Assembly: GCA_021813405.1 (NCBI GenBank) | Contig: JAKAKS010000024.1 | Location: 1-53,641 of the forward strand | Length of the DNA stretch: 53,641 nt | Reading direction: 5' to 3' | Source: Nitrospirota bacterium | GTDB taxonomy: Bacteria; Nitrospirota; Thermodesulfovibrionia; Thermodesulfovibrionales; JdFR-88 | Part shown: piece after piece, positions 1 to 7,785 of the stretch | How positions within the stretch are numbered: the first letter of the stretch is position 1 | Layout of the letters: every line of letters begins with the position of its first letter | Translations under genes and position numbers: made by a program | The notes under the pieces: generated by a model | Told to the model about the DNA's origin: nothing | Database searches by the model: none | The model's input: only the letters and a program-made list of their open reading frames with translations

Positions 1-103
1 CCATTTGGCCAGGCCGGTTTTATAGGCAAAATGGAAAAATTACTTGGCCGGGAGTTTTCACTAAAACGTCCGGGAAGGCCGAGGAAAGGTAAACAGTGAA
101 AAT

Positions 104-151
104 ATGGGATGTGTCCCTAATAAGGTCATGGGATGTGTCCCTAATAAGGTC
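104..151. repeat. 24-bp perfect tandem repeat, two copies
   Basis: Two identical 24-bp units (104-127 and 128-151) follow one another directly. Each contains GGGATGTGTCCC, a GGGA/TCCC mini-hairpin, followed by TAATAAGGTC. Short GGGAC-type palindromes of this kind are common in REP-rich genomes. Confidence 0.85.
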
Positions 152-330
152 GAACAGTCCGTCCAGTAACGGAAACGTGAGCAATCGCTTACACCTTTAG
201 CATGTTTCGGCCTAAAGTCGGCGCTGTAGGCGGTCCGTCATTATGCGGATACCAAAAGAACCAAATCCTAAAGGACGCAGGGATGGGTTGTAGGGTGGGG
301 GTTTCCCTGCCCGCCGTTGCCTTGCGCGTT

Positions 331-373
331 GTCATTCCAGCGTGCCTGCCCTGCTTTAGCATGGGTCCGGAAT
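331..373. repeat. REP-like palindrome, diverged copy
   Basis: Begins GTCATTCC and ends GGTCCGGAAT, with outer arms ATTCC/GGAAT and an imperfect inner GCGTGC/GCATG stem. It is a longer, degenerate relative of the prophage palindromes. Confidence 0.55.
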
Positions 374-409
374 CTTTCTTTGAATTTAGTTGCCCTTAGC
401 TGTCTTTCC

Positions 410-442
410 GTCACCCCGTGCCCCGACACGGGGTCCAGCGAC
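410..442. repeat. REP-like palindrome
   Basis: GTCA followed by a hairpin with CCCCGTG/CACGGGG arms and then the GTCCAGCGAC tail seen on many such elements. It lies in the left flank. Confidence 0.6.
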
Positions 443-780
443 TTGTTTTTTAACTTACGAGCAGGGTTAGCTTCTTTCACTCTTGATACATTTGCCCAAT
501 GCCAGTTTGCTTATCTGCTTTTTTCGCGGGCGGTGTTCGGCTCCGTTAGTCCGAGTCTCGAAAGGCCCCGTTCTTTCAAATCCTGCGGCGCGGCTCAAAC
601 GATTACGGCAAACGGCCAACGCCGCGTCCCGCCTAAGACGGGACTCCGCCCGGACTCGGTCGCGGGAAAAAACTCCGCGAGTTAAGTGAAATGAAATTTA
701 ATTATTTCAGATGTCTCGGCCACTGCGCGAAACCGCCCGCTTTGCCCGGTACGTTGTCGCAAGGCGCGAAAAGTCCGGCC

Positions 781-805
781 TGAAAAATGTTAAAAGTCGC
801 TTCCC
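781..805. repeat. Prophage left terminal inverted repeat
   Basis: Starts TGAAAAATG and continues through TTAAAAGTCGCTTCCC. The reverse complement matches 29608-29631 over 22 bp, with one extra A near the tip. The terminal TG and the matching CA at the other end are the hallmark of Mu-type transposition ends. Confidence 0.75.
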
Positions 806-820
806 AAAACCGTTTGACTG

Positions 821-843
821 TATCAAAAGAGATTTGATTGCAA
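821..843 (-). repeat. Candidate transposase-binding site, left end
   Basis: On the minus strand this reads TTGCAATCAAATCTCTTTTG followed by ATA. It closely resembles two sites at the opposite end (29441-29461 and 29544-29565), in the same orientation relative to the terminus, as expected for MuA-type end-binding sites. Confidence 0.5.
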
Positions 844-883
844 TGGCCTTTGGGGCCGGAAACCGTCCATACTAAACCCCGGC

Positions 884-925
884 CCGGCCTCCGTTTGGCC
901 GCCCTGGGGCATTCTGCGAGGCCGG
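884..925 (-). terminator. GC-rich hairpin after the late operon
   Basis: CCGGCCTC (884-891) pairs with GAGGCCGG (918-925) across a 26-nt loop, 16 bp beyond the last late-gene stop codon. The uridine run is poor on the minus strand, so the terminator role is tentative. Confidence 0.3.
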
Positions 926-941
926 TTTTGCCGGGTTTGGC

Positions 942-1433
942 CTAACTTAGGCTCCATGTCACCGTAACAACCCAGGTGGTCCCGCTTGCCTTGGTTCCCC
1001 ACCCGCTGCCGCCGTTCGTTGTACGGTTAAGGCAGATGCTGCTCGATGAATTCTTGACGACGATCTCGTTCCAGGCGTAATTTGCGGAGCTGCTGCCGAA
1101 TGACGCCTGGAATTGCACAGAGGCGCTTGACGGCGTAGTAGGATATCCACCAGCCAGGCCTACATAGGTTTTATTTGTTGTGGCCTGCAAATCCGTCTGT
1201 GATGCCGCAGGGGCGGTATTGTTGTCGCCCACGCCGATCTCGGCATCGGTGGCATTGAAAGCGGTGCCTCCCGCGCCGGTGAAAAGCTTCAACATCTCGG
1301 TTAGCCCGGTCGTGAGGCCGAGGTTTTCGCACTCGATTGCCTCAGACGGTTCGTCCACGCCAGGGACCAACCCCTCGGCATATTTCTCCACCAGGAAAAC
1401 GCCTTTGACTTTTACGCCTTCTTTAAATTTCAT
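942..1433 (-). CDS. Putative phage tail-associated structural protein
   Basis: This 163-residue protein is the last gene of the late operon. It starts at an ATG behind AAGGAG. The N-terminal third (KEGVKVKGVF, then an acidic stretch) leads into a Gly/Ser/Thr/Asn-rich segment containing IGVGDNNTAPAASQTDL, a composition typical of small phage fibre or decoration proteins that carry a 'GVGTGTTAPA' type motif. The position after the tape-measure and holin genes fits an adsorption or fibre-like role, but no full-length fibre or tail-tip gene is present. The exact function is unknown. Confidence 0.7.
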   Translation of the reverse strand: MKFKEGVKVKGVFLVEKYAEGLVPGVDEPSEAIECENLGLTTGLTEMLKLFTGAGGTAFNATDAEIGVGDNNTAPAASQTDLQATTNKTYVGLAGGYPTTPSSASVQFQASFGSSSANYAWNEIVVKNSSSSICLNRTTNGGSGWGTKASGTTWVVTVTWSLS

Positions 1434-1507
1434 GATTCTCCTTTTTTGATAACGGGCTTGCCCTGCCCCCCGTGTTTCTCTCTCGCGGCCTGTAGCGCCT
1501 GCCGCAT
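1430..1507 (-). CDS. Possible 25-residue leader-type ORF
   Basis: A short frame (MRQALQAAREKHGG...) whose TGA overlaps the ATG of the next gene. It has no clear ribosome-binding site. The same frame stays open upstream to the stop of the 95-residue gene at 1562, so it could be the tail of a decayed longer gene. Weakly supported. Confidence 0.22.
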   Translation of the reverse strand: MRQALQAAREKHGGQGKPVIKKGES

Positions 1508-1561
1508 TGAGATATACGCGGAGGGCAGGGTAAAACCGTCGCGTAAGGGAGGTCTTAAGAC

Positions 1562-1849
1562 TTACGCAGCCGGTTTACTCTGGTCCGGCGTGGCCGCAGT
1601 CGGAGGGAATATTACCGCCGCCGTATCGTCAATGATGTCCGATACTATGGGGGCCAGCTTGTCCCACGTATTCTTTTGGCCGCCAGTCGAACTCTGATCG
1701 ATCTGGTTTATCACGCCCTGGATAGTTCCGGTGACGAACTGTTTCTTGTCCGCCCCGGAGGACTGTTTCCAGTGGAAAAGCCCCTCAGCGATCTTTACGA
1801 GCTGCGGAATGGCACTTTCCACCAGGCTGATGATGCCTAAAGTAGTCAT
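1562..1849 (-). CDS. Hypothetical phage protein, 95 aa
   Basis: Starts at ATG with AGGAGG about ten bases upstream. The sequence is mildly amphipathic (TTLGIISLVESAIPQLVKIAEG...) with an Ala/Pro-rich C-terminal tail, and has no transmembrane segment or known motif that I recognise. It sits next to the holin-like gene, in the place where many siphophages carry small lysis or tail-tip accessory proteins. No function is assigned. Confidence 0.65.
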   Translation of the reverse strand: MTTLGIISLVESAIPQLVKIAEGLFHWKQSSGADKKQFVTGTIQGVINQIDQSSTGGQKNTWDKLAPIVSDIIDDTAAVIFPPTAATPDQSKPAA

Positions 1850-1878
1850 TGATTCAGCACCTCCTTTCTTTTCAAGAT

Positions 1879-2049
1879 TTACGCGCCGGTTCCGGTCACG
1901 TCGTGGTCCTTGGCAAAGAAGCCCAGGAACGCGATAAGGAAACCCACTACCGTTTGCAGCACGTCTATATGGCCGCTCTGCACAAGCGGCGCTATCGCAA
2001 CCACGCCGCCCGCCAGAGCCCCCGCTAAAGTCGTCTTCCAGTTTTTCAA
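1879..2049 (-). CDS. Holin-like small membrane protein
   Basis: This 56-residue protein starts at TTG behind GGGAGG (spacing about seven bases). The start is chosen because the upstream in-frame sequence overlaps the preceding gene and is Arg/Ser-rich noise. It begins LKNWKTTLAGALAGG, has a first hydrophobic segment (about residues 7-24), a short loop and a second (about 29-46), and ends FFAKDHDVTG. This two-helix layout with a terminal FFAKD.NVTG motif is typical of small phage holins, which form inner-membrane lesions at lysis. Confidence 0.65.
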   Translation of the reverse strand: MKNWKTTLAGALAGGVVAIAPLVQSGHIDVLQTVVGFLIAFLGFFAKDHDVTGTGA

Positions 2050-2077
2050 GGTTTGCCTCCCTTCTATGGTTCCACGG

Positions 2078-2500
2078 TCATACGTAATCTCTGTCGAAAG
2101 CCGCCTGGAACTCGATGCCGTAGATCGCGGTGGTCTTCGTGATAACGAGGAGCCGGACGTCCACCGGCTTAAGCTCCTGCATCGCGAGGCCGAAATCCTT
2201 GTACGCAAGAGCGGGCAGCACATTATTTAAAAGCACATACGCGCCCGTGTTCGGGTCCGTCCTTACGGCCTCGTTTACGTCCAGCGCCGTCCGGAGGTTC
2301 TTTGCACACACAAGTACGGTAAAGGACGCCGTTTCCAGCCAGGTCTTCGTATCAACCCACTCGTACTTTGAGCCGCTATAGGCAACAAAGGAAGCGGGGA
2401 ACTGGATAGGAAGCTGCTCGACCTCCCCGGCCATCTCCCCGGCGTAGGTCTTTACCACCTTGAATATGCCCAGCCCCTGAGGACCTGTTTGCGAGCCCAT
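2078..2500 (-). CDS. Mu gp37-like protein (DUF1834)
   Basis: The 140-residue sequence has the pattern of the DUF1834 family (Mu gp37): an N-terminal KTYAGE..., a central ELPIQFPASFVAYSG-like strand region, and a C-terminal segment ending YGIEFQAAFDRDY. In Mu the homologue lies near head-tail connector and sheath genes and is thought to be structural. Here it lies downstream of the tape measure rather than upstream of the tail tube, which is an unusual order. Confidence 0.75.
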   Translation of the reverse strand: MGSQTGPQGLGIFKVVKTYAGEMAGEVEQLPIQFPASFVAYSGSKYEWVDTKTWLETASFTVLVCAKNLRTALDVNEAVRTDPNTGAYVLLNNVLPALAYKDFGLAMQELKPVDVRLLVITKTTAIYGIEFQAAFDRDYV

Positions 2501-2519
2501 CTTATGAAAGCGATATTTT

Positions 2520-4769
2520 TCATTTGATGCCTATCGAGTTCAGCGCGGCCGGAATCTCGCTGGTACCGCGCTTTATCTTGTCCGCGACTGCGGCGTCGAA
2601 CTGGTTTGCCATATCTACCGGATCGTTGGTGTTTGCGCCATTGATCACGATCTCGCCGAAATTGATGTTTATGCCTCCCCCGCCGCCTCCTGAGCTGCCA
2701 TTTCCTCCGGCAGCAGCCAGGAAGAGCGGATTATCCAGAAAGCGTTCATAGGCAGATGCCTGGGCCTGATATGAGTTGATGCCCAGAAGGGAAAGATCAT
2801 CCGACGCGCCCACGGTCTTGTCGAATGCCAGATTGCTCATGGCGTCGGCGTAGCCTTGCAGCAGGTCCTCGATGGTGGAGGACCCGCCTAAACCTCCGCT
2901 CCGGCTGCCTGAAGAGCCTCCGCTGCCGTCGGCACCGCTGTCATCGAAACCCAACGCCTGGTTCAGGTCGTTCGCCACGCTGTTTACCACGTCCACCAGG
3001 TGAGGGGCAGCCCCTTCCACTCCGTCAGCAACGGTGTTTATAAGGCCTGGGCCGACCTCATCAAGGTTTGAAAGCGGCCCTTCCTTGGCGGGCGAATGGG
3101 GAAGCAAATTAGAGATGCTATCCACTACGGATTTCACGGCATTGTATGCCTTTCCGGCGGCCGATTCTATTCCCTGGGCAAATTCCTCTATCAAGGCTTT
3201 GCCGGAATCATACGCTTTAGATGCGAAACTGCTGATTTCCTGCTCGATCTCTTGGAAGCCGGTTTCCCAGTCATTAACAAGGCTTGTCACAGCGCCGGAG
3301 GCCCCCTGTTCGATCTCCTGAAAGCCGGTTCCCCAATTCGTCGCCATACGTTCGATTGTTTGGCCGGCCCGCTGTTCGAAATCCTGTGCCACGTCTGCCG
3401 CATGCGTCAGGTCGGCCACCATATCGCTTACATTCCGGCCGATGTCAGAGCCAAATTGAGAGAGGTAATTGATCGCGCCCGTGAGCGCCTGCGCCACGGC
3501 GGTGCCGAACTCCTCAATCGGCTGTGGGTTCCAGGCGTTGCCGGCCGCGACTTCCAGGTCTTTCAGGGACGCCGAAAACTCCTTGGATGCGCCGCCCGCG
3601 CCTGACATCATTGTCTGGAAGGCGATGTTAGTTTCTCCGGCCTTTTGCTTCATCTCATCCAGATGCTGGGTGAACGCTTGCGCATTCGTGCCGGCAAGGG
3701 TGAGGGCCGGGCCAAGGGCGCGGATATTCGGTATGAATGCCTTCATCGCCTCCACGTTGCCGCCCGTTGCCTTTTGCAGGTCCTCGATAACCTTCGTAAT
3801 GCCGCCCGATTTGGCATCGGCAAGGATATCTATGCCTACGTTCTTGAATTTCTCCTCAGACTCGATGAGATCAACAAAGAGTTCTTTCAAGCCGGTCATG
3901 GCGATGGCGGGCTGATACCCGGCGTTGGTGAGAGTGACGATTGCAGAGGTAACCTGATCAAGACTGATTCCCAATTGAGCGGAGTAAGGCAGCACAGCGC
4001 CCAGCGATTGCGTCAGATCGGCCAGCCGGATACTGCCGTTCCGGATACCCTCAAAAAAAGTATCGGAGATGCTTTCCACGTCCTTGATGGTCAGACCGTA
4101 GGCGTGCATCGTGCCGCCAAGAAGCTGAACGGTCTGGAAAAGGTCCGCCTGACCTGCGGTGGCCGCCTTGGACGATTGGGCAAGCATCTGCATCGCGTCA
4201 TTGACGGGCGTATCGACTGAAAGCACTTCGTACAATCCCTTCGCCAGGTCCTCGGGCAGACGCCCGAGCTGGGGCGCAAGCTGTAAAATCTGTTCACCCC
4301 ATTGCTGCATAAGGGCCTGATTGCCATGGACAAGCGTGCCTACCTGATTCATGGCATCGCTGAAACCAATCGCGGCTTGTTCTGCCGCTTTAAACCCTTC
4401 AACGATGGCAAATGGCACCATGAAGGTTGCCACCGTGCGCAGTGTGTGCGAAAGGTCCGTGATGTAAGGCGTGGCGCTTTGAGCCGCCGCGCCGGCCGAT
4501 CCGGCCCCGGCAACGAAATCCCCCATCCCGCTGACGGCATCGCTGGTGTTTTCCGCCATGCCGCCCAGCTCACTGGATGCGGAGCTTATGCTGCGGCCGT
4601 AAGGGTCCACCAGGCCGGTTGCATTCTGAACGCTCGTCCCAAGGCTGCCTGTCGCCCCGGCAAGCCCGGCCGTGGTCTCCTGGAGCTGCGCGGCTTCCGC
4701 CTGGATGCGTTGCAGCACCCCGCTGGTCTCGTCCACCGCCGTTATGACTATCTTGATGTCAGCCGCCAT
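2520..4769 (-). CDS. Phage tail tape measure protein
   Basis: This 749-residue protein sets tail length and forms the internal rod. It starts MAADIKIVITAVDETSGVLQRIQAEA, the usual tape-measure opening. A hydrophobic helix lies near residues 110-125, followed by the conserved tape-measure core (about 125-330) with many small-residue-rich helices. The C-terminal half has near-repeated GTGFQEIEQ/ETGFQEIEQ blocks, an LLPHSPAKEGPLSNL motif and a Gly/Ser-rich linker. It is short for the family, implying a short siphovirus-type tail. It follows the two tail assembly chaperone frames, as in lambda-like tail modules. Confidence 0.92.
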   Translation of the reverse strand: MAADIKIVITAVDETSGVLQRIQAEAAQLQETTAGLAGATGSLGTSVQNATGLVDPYGRSISSASSELGGMAENTSDAVSGMGDFVAGAGSAGAAAQSATPYITDLSHTLRTVATFMVPFAIVEGFKAAEQAAIGFSDAMNQVGTLVHGNQALMQQWGEQILQLAPQLGRLPEDLAKGLYEVLSVDTPVNDAMQMLAQSSKAATAGQADLFQTVQLLGGTMHAYGLTIKDVESISDTFFEGIRNGSIRLADLTQSLGAVLPYSAQLGISLDQVTSAIVTLTNAGYQPAIAMTGLKELFVDLIESEEKFKNVGIDILADAKSGGITKVIEDLQKATGGNVEAMKAFIPNIRALGPALTLAGTNAQAFTQHLDEMKQKAGETNIAFQTMMSGAGGASKEFSASLKDLEVAAGNAWNPQPIEEFGTAVAQALTGAINYLSQFGSDIGRNVSDMVADLTHAADVAQDFEQRAGQTIERMATNWGTGFQEIEQGASGAVTSLVNDWETGFQEIEQEISSFASKAYDSGKALIEEFAQGIESAAGKAYNAVKSVVDSISNLLPHSPAKEGPLSNLDEVGPGLINTVADGVEGAAPHLVDVVNSVANDLNQALGFDDSGADGSGGSSGSRSGGLGGSSTIEDLLQGYADAMSNLAFDKTVGASDDLSLLGINSYQAQASAYERFLDNPLFLAAAGGNGSSGGGGGGININFGEIVINGANTNDPVDMANQFDAAVADKIKRGTSEIPAALNSIGIK

Positions 4770-4770
4770 A

Positions 4771-5073
4771 TTACTCTCTCCCCGCCTCCCTTGGCCTGGT
4801 TAAAGCTTTCACCTCACGCTCAACTCTCGCCAGCATCTTCAAATCCTCCAAGGATACGGCAAACGTCTTCAGGATGATCGGGGCCGCCCCCAGTTCCTTC
4901 AGGCCAGTTAAAAGCATGCGTATGTCCTGGAGCCTTTGCGCATCTGGCGTAAGCGGCGGGATCGGGCAGCCCTGCGGCGTTTTGCAGGGCGGCTCTATCT
5001 CGTCCACTTCTTCTATGCTTTCGCACGTTTCGCAATGCACACCCGGATTGTCTAAGCGCCACCGGATGTGCAT
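4771..5073 (-). CDS. Tail assembly chaperone, downstream (T-like) frame
   Basis: This 100-residue frame overlaps the end of the upstream chaperone gene by 22 bases in the -1 frame. Its own ATG (5073) has no obvious independent need: the slippery heptamer at 5079-5085 would join it to the upstream frame and give a product of about 224 residues. It carries four Cys (CETC...PPCKTPQGCP), so the transframe tail may bind a metal. The C-terminal part is helical and highly charged. By analogy with lambda G/GT, the fusion would bridge tail tube subunits and the tape measure. Confidence 0.85.
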   Translation of the reverse strand: MHIRWRLDNPGVHCETCESIEEVDEIEPPCKTPQGCPIPPLTPDAQRLQDIRMLLTGLKELGAAPIILKTFAVSLEDLKMLARVEREVKALTRPREAGRE

Positions 5074-5085
5074 AAGGAGTTTTTT
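5035..5085 (-). promoter_or_regulatory. Programmed -1 ribosomal frameshift signal
   Basis: Read on the minus strand, the zero frame is TTA AAA AAC, giving the slippery heptamer A_AAA_AAC at 5085-5079. After a 5-nt spacer comes a 12-bp stem, ATGCACATCCGG (5073-5062) pairing with CCGGGTGTGCAT (5046-5035), with one U-G pair and a 15-nt loop. An AGGGGGAG Shine-Dalgarno-like stretch sits just upstream. Shifting -1 continues directly into the 4771-5073 frame. Confidence 0.88.
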
Positions 5086-5444
5086 AAGGTCTCCCCCTGC
5101 TTCTTCTTCATCAGCGCCCGGATGTCATTGCACGTCTCGTTTACCAGCTTGAAGAACTCATGGCAGCGCGTCATAAGGAAATCGCAGTTTTCGGGCGTGC
5201 ACGGAAAATCCTGGCCGTCCTTCACGATGCCGCGCCAGCCGCGCACGACGGCCCTGCCTATAAGCCTGGCGCTTTCGATGGAATCAAAAATTTCGGTATT
5301 CTTGTCCAGGTCCCATTTGCGCTTCATGGATTGCCTGGCTATTGCCTGAGATTCCTCCCTGGAGAGATAACGGAGGGTGACGAATGCGTCCTCGCCGAAA
5401 GGGACCTCTACAACGTAATCGTCGGAGAGTGCGGAGATGTCCAT
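5052..5444 (-). CDS. Tail assembly chaperone, upstream (G-like) frame
   Basis: This 130-residue protein lies between the tail tube and tape-measure genes, where tail assembly chaperones always sit. It begins MDISALSDDYVVEVPFGEDAFVTLRYLS and is mostly helical. The last eleven codons overlap the next frame, and the -1 frameshift signal lies at codons 120-122. Both the short and the transframe forms are probably needed for tail assembly. The start overlaps the stop of the 40-residue gene by one base, which implies translational coupling. Confidence 0.85.
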   Translation of the reverse strand: MDISALSDDYVVEVPFGEDAFVTLRYLSREESQAIARQSMKRKWDLDKNTEIFDSIESARLIGRAVVRGWRGIVKDGQDFPCTPENCDFLMTRCHEFFKLVNETCNDIRALMKKKQGETLKNSLCTSGGA

Positions 5445-5566
5445 TACTTCTTGACCTCCCCTGTCTGTGCCCGGTCGTAATCCTCCTGGGTTACGGGCGG
5501 GATTTCGAAAGCATCCTCGGCGTGGAGAAGGTTTCCGCAGTGCGTATAGTCGTTTTTGTAATGCAT
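5444..5566 (-). CDS. Small phage protein, 40 aa
   Basis: A short gene (MHYKNDYTHCGNLL...) with a perfect AGGAGG eight or nine bases upstream of its ATG. Its TAA overlaps the ATG of the tail assembly chaperone (TAATG). It fills the gap between the tail tube and the chaperone. The strong ribosome-binding site and the coupling support it being real. No function is known. Confidence 0.6.
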   Translation of the reverse strand: MHYKNDYTHCGNLLHAEDAFEIPPVTQEDYDRAQTGEVKK

Positions 5567-5606
5567 TTACAAGACCTCCTTTGATATTCCGGAAACGCCG
5601 GATTTG

Positions 5607-6650
5607 TTAACTCGTTAATACGTTCGCGCTTTGCTGATTGACGACATTGATCTGAAAGGGAGCCGTCACTCCGGTCATGCCGGCAGGGGCCGAGGGGCAT
5701 CCCAGGGCCACGAACTCAAGCGGGCTTTCCATGATCCCTTGTTTTACCGGCAAGTCCGCGCTGGTGATCTGGAGGTTAGGTAGCTGGATTTGGAAGCTCC
5801 GGTTATACGGGCTTGCGATCTGTTTGCCCGTAAACGTAAGGTCCATTTTCTTTTGCTGCGTGTTATCCCAGTCCGCAAACATCTGCTGGACGTTCGAGGT
5901 ATAGCGCGGGAATGTGAGCTTCAATGTCACCCCTGGCAGGCCGTCGCTGGATGGCTCGTCTATATTGTTAAACCCGGCCACGGTATAAAGCCCCTTCATC
6001 TTCCGCTTGAACGTAAGCTCGAACGAAGACGGATAGATTGCGTTTGCGGAGGCCAGCGCAACATCTCCCTGATTGTTCAGTCGGTAAACGCCCTGGGAAA
6101 AGAGGACGCGGTTGCTTGTCTCCATGTATGTCACGTTCGCAAACGTAGAGAGCGTGTTTATGGCAGACCCCGTGATGCGGTCGTACGCGATCAGGTCAAA
6201 GGATATCTCCACGGGCTTGCCGATATCGCCTTTGATCGTGAAGCCGGAAACTTTTACAGACGTATATTCGTCTATATTGACCGTATTGTCCTGGATCAGC
6301 GTGGCGAAATATCCACTGAGGCTGTTTGCCAGGAGGAAGCTTTGCGCATACGCCGTTGTAGCTCCCTGCTGCGCGGGCGCGCCGGCCACGGAGCCCATTG
6401 CCAGGGCTATAAGCAGATCGAGAGAGTCGTAGCGCAGGTACATCGGCAGTGCGCCGGAGCACTCGATCTCAGCGTTTACGGCGTCCTGCGGGAAATATGT
6501 GCCGAGCGAATCGTCAACGTAGTTTTTTCTTTTTTTCTTAATGCTGTGCGGTTTAATAAGAACGCCATTGCTTGCGCCGCAGGCAACGGCTGTGCCCCAC
6601 GCTGTGGCCCTCTTTACCGCCGCTTTTAATTCAACTCCGGTTACGGACAT
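5607..6650 (-). CDS. Phage major tail tube protein
   Basis: This 347-residue protein resembles siphovirus tail tube proteins: it begins MSVTGVELKAAVKRATAWGTAVACG and contains the beta-rich core SVKVSGFTIKGDIGKPVEISFDLIAYDRITGSA, then a second sheet region (SSFELTFKRKMKG, VTLKLTFPRYTSN). It would polymerise as hexameric rings around the tape measure. It lies directly upstream of the tail assembly chaperones, as expected. It is the largest structural protein of the region and should not be mistaken for the missing capsid protein. Confidence 0.85.
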   Translation of the reverse strand: MSVTGVELKAAVKRATAWGTAVACGASNGVLIKPHSIKKKRKNYVDDSLGTYFPQDAVNAEIECSGALPMYLRYDSLDLLIALAMGSVAGAPAQQGATTAYAQSFLLANSLSGYFATLIQDNTVNIDEYTSVKVSGFTIKGDIGKPVEISFDLIAYDRITGSAINTLSTFANVTYMETSNRVLFSQGVYRLNNQGDVALASANAIYPSSFELTFKRKMKGLYTVAGFNNIDEPSSDGLPGVTLKLTFPRYTSNVQQMFADWDNTQQKKMDLTFTGKQIASPYNRSFQIQLPNLQITSADLPVKQGIMESPLEFVALGCPSAPAGMTGVTAPFQINVVNQQSANVLTS

Positions 6651-6653
6651 TGC

Positions 6654-6851
6654 TTATTCCCCTTTCTCGATGGAAACTGCATCAGCTCCGGCGGCGTCGT
6701 CGGCGTGGCCGGATTCGCCGGGCGCATCAGGCCCGATTTTTTCAAAAACCTCTTCCCCGAAGTGCTCCGGCTCGATGTCGTATTCCTCGCCGGCCACCAA
6801 TCCCAAGCCCGAGAGCGCATGCACGCCGTTTACTTTGGCTTTCACTCTCAT
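6654..6851 (-). CDS. Small phage protein, 65 aa
   Basis: Starts at the ATG that overlaps the preceding stop codon (ATGA). The N-terminus MRVKAKVNGVHALSGLGLVAGEEYDIEP resembles the small SH3-like beta-barrel proteins often found between head and tail genes, and the C-terminus is acidic and Ala-rich. A head-tail joining or decoration role is possible from its position but unproven. Confidence 0.65.
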   Translation of the reverse strand: MRVKAKVNGVHALSGLGLVAGEEYDIEPEHFGEEVFEKIGPDAPGESGHADDAAGADAVSIEKGE

Positions 6852-7324
6852 TGCTCCATACCTCCAAACGTGCATTGCACGGTGATCTCGTTCCCGACGC
6901 CGCATCCGCTGTCACAGCGGCCCTGCCACCACTCGCTTGGGTCTCCGGAGAAGAAAAATGCCCACGTGGTTTGATCGCCGCTTACGGTATGCGATACATC
7001 GTTTGTGAACCCGGTGGAATTCGAGACGGGAGAGCCTTGGAGAATAAATACCCGCGATGCGGTCCCGTTCACCTGGGTAAAAGCGCACTTGCCATAGCCG
7101 ACGGGAAAACCGAGATCGAGCGCCGGGGCACTGGTTGAAACGGCGTTGAAAGGCCCCATGGTTATCGAGCCGGACGGCGGAACGGCGGACGGCAGCCGGA
7201 GCCACTCGCCGTCGCGGAGCTGCTGGGAACTGTCCACCGGAATTGCTGGCGCGGACATCACGCCGGCCGCAGCCATGGCTGCCATGCCCAGGACAATGCC
7301 TATGCCAATCAAAAGCGTTTTCAT
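6848..7324 (-). CDS. Signal-peptide-bearing protein within the head-tail module
   Basis: This 158-residue protein opens with a clear Sec signal (MKTLLIGIGIVLGMAAMAAAG) and predicted cleavage after Ala. The rest is rich in Ser, Gly and Val, with Cys residues in the C-terminal half (GRCDSGCGVGN, VQCTF). A periplasmic or secreted protein between the gpG-like and tail tube genes is unusual for a phage structural operon. It overlaps both neighbours by ATGA. The function is unknown; it might be a cargo or exclusion protein. Confidence 0.7.
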   Translation of the reverse strand: MKTLLIGIGIVLGMAAMAAAGVMSAPAIPVDSSQQLRDGEWLRLPSAVPPSGSITMGPFNAVSTSAPALDLGFPVGYGKCAFTQVNGTASRVFILQGSPVSNSTGFTNDVSHTVSGDQTTWAFFFSGDPSEWWQGRCDSGCGVGNEITVQCTFGGMEQ

Positions 7325-7785
7325 TTGAACAGCTCCGGTTTTTTTGCCGAGAGTTCAAGCAACGCTTCCTGGTATGACGGGCGCTCCGCCTCGCTGAAAT
7401 TGCTCATATGGTCGACCACGGCCTTTTCACGGTCTATGGCCTTAAGAAGCTCGCCGGCCGCGTTGAATATCTCCTGATCGTGTTGCTGCCCGGCCCTGTC
7501 CCTTATCGCTTCAAGCGCAGGCACCCACAGCATGCCGCCTTTCCCCATGGGGTAATGGAAATAACCTTTCGTGTTTTTGTTAACGGACGGATCGACGCCC
7601 AGGTGCATCTTGTCATAGCGCGCCCAGTCCGCCTCGTCCGGCTTTGTGTTGTCGCCGGGACTCATCCCCAGAATCGAGTTTTCTTCCTGTGGCGATATGG
7701 ACCACTTCCCCGAATGCACTACGCGCCCCTCATGGATCATGTTGAGCGCGTTGTTAAACCCGTTTTGATTAAGCCTTTTGCTCAT
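7321..7785 (-). CDS. Hypothetical phage protein, 154 aa
   Basis: A soluble protein overlapping its neighbours by ATGA. The segment GYFHYPMGKGGMLWVPALEAIRDRAGQQ followed by an AAGELLKAIDREK helix vaguely recalls the C-terminal region found next to Mu-type capsid proteases (DUF6582-like), but the catalytic protease part is absent. I would not assign it. It occupies the position where a protease or scaffold and capsid genes are expected. Confidence 0.65.
   Translation of the reverse strand: MSKRLNQNGFNNALNMIHEGRVVHSGKWSISPQEENSILGMSPGDNTKPDEADWARYDKMHLGVDPSVNKNTKGYFHYPMGKGGMLWVPALEAIRDRAGQQHDQEIFNAAGELLKAIDREKAVVDHMSNFSEAERPSYQEALLELSAKKPELFK

Larger units (their letters stand above)
1..780. 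other. Left chromosomal flank, no convincing gene
   Basis: This stretch lies outside the prophage end. It holds a 24-bp tandem repeat, two REP-like palindromes and GC-rich sequence rich in short inverted repeats. Open frames exist on both strands (for example 317-685 on plus) but they lack ribosome-binding sites, have low-complexity Arg/Ser/Pro composition and run through the palindromes, so I do not call them genes. A short frame at 711-875 crosses the prophage end and is also not trusted. Confidence 0.5.

Noticed and set aside
570-600. A TTCAAATCC T-loop-like string
   Set aside because: The flanking bases do not form a T-arm or acceptor stem, so no tRNA is called.
317-685. A 122-codon plus-strand frame in the left flank
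   Set aside because: It passes through two palindromes, has Ser/Arg/Pro-rich composition and no start signal.
711-875. A 54-codon plus-strand frame (MSRPLRETARFARYV...) at the left junction
   Set aside because: It runs across the prophage end at 781, has no ribosome-binding site and ends in GC-rich spacer, so it is most likely chance.
5607-6650. Considered as the missing major capsid protein
   Set aside because: Its sequence pattern and its place before the tail assembly chaperones fit a tail tube protein.
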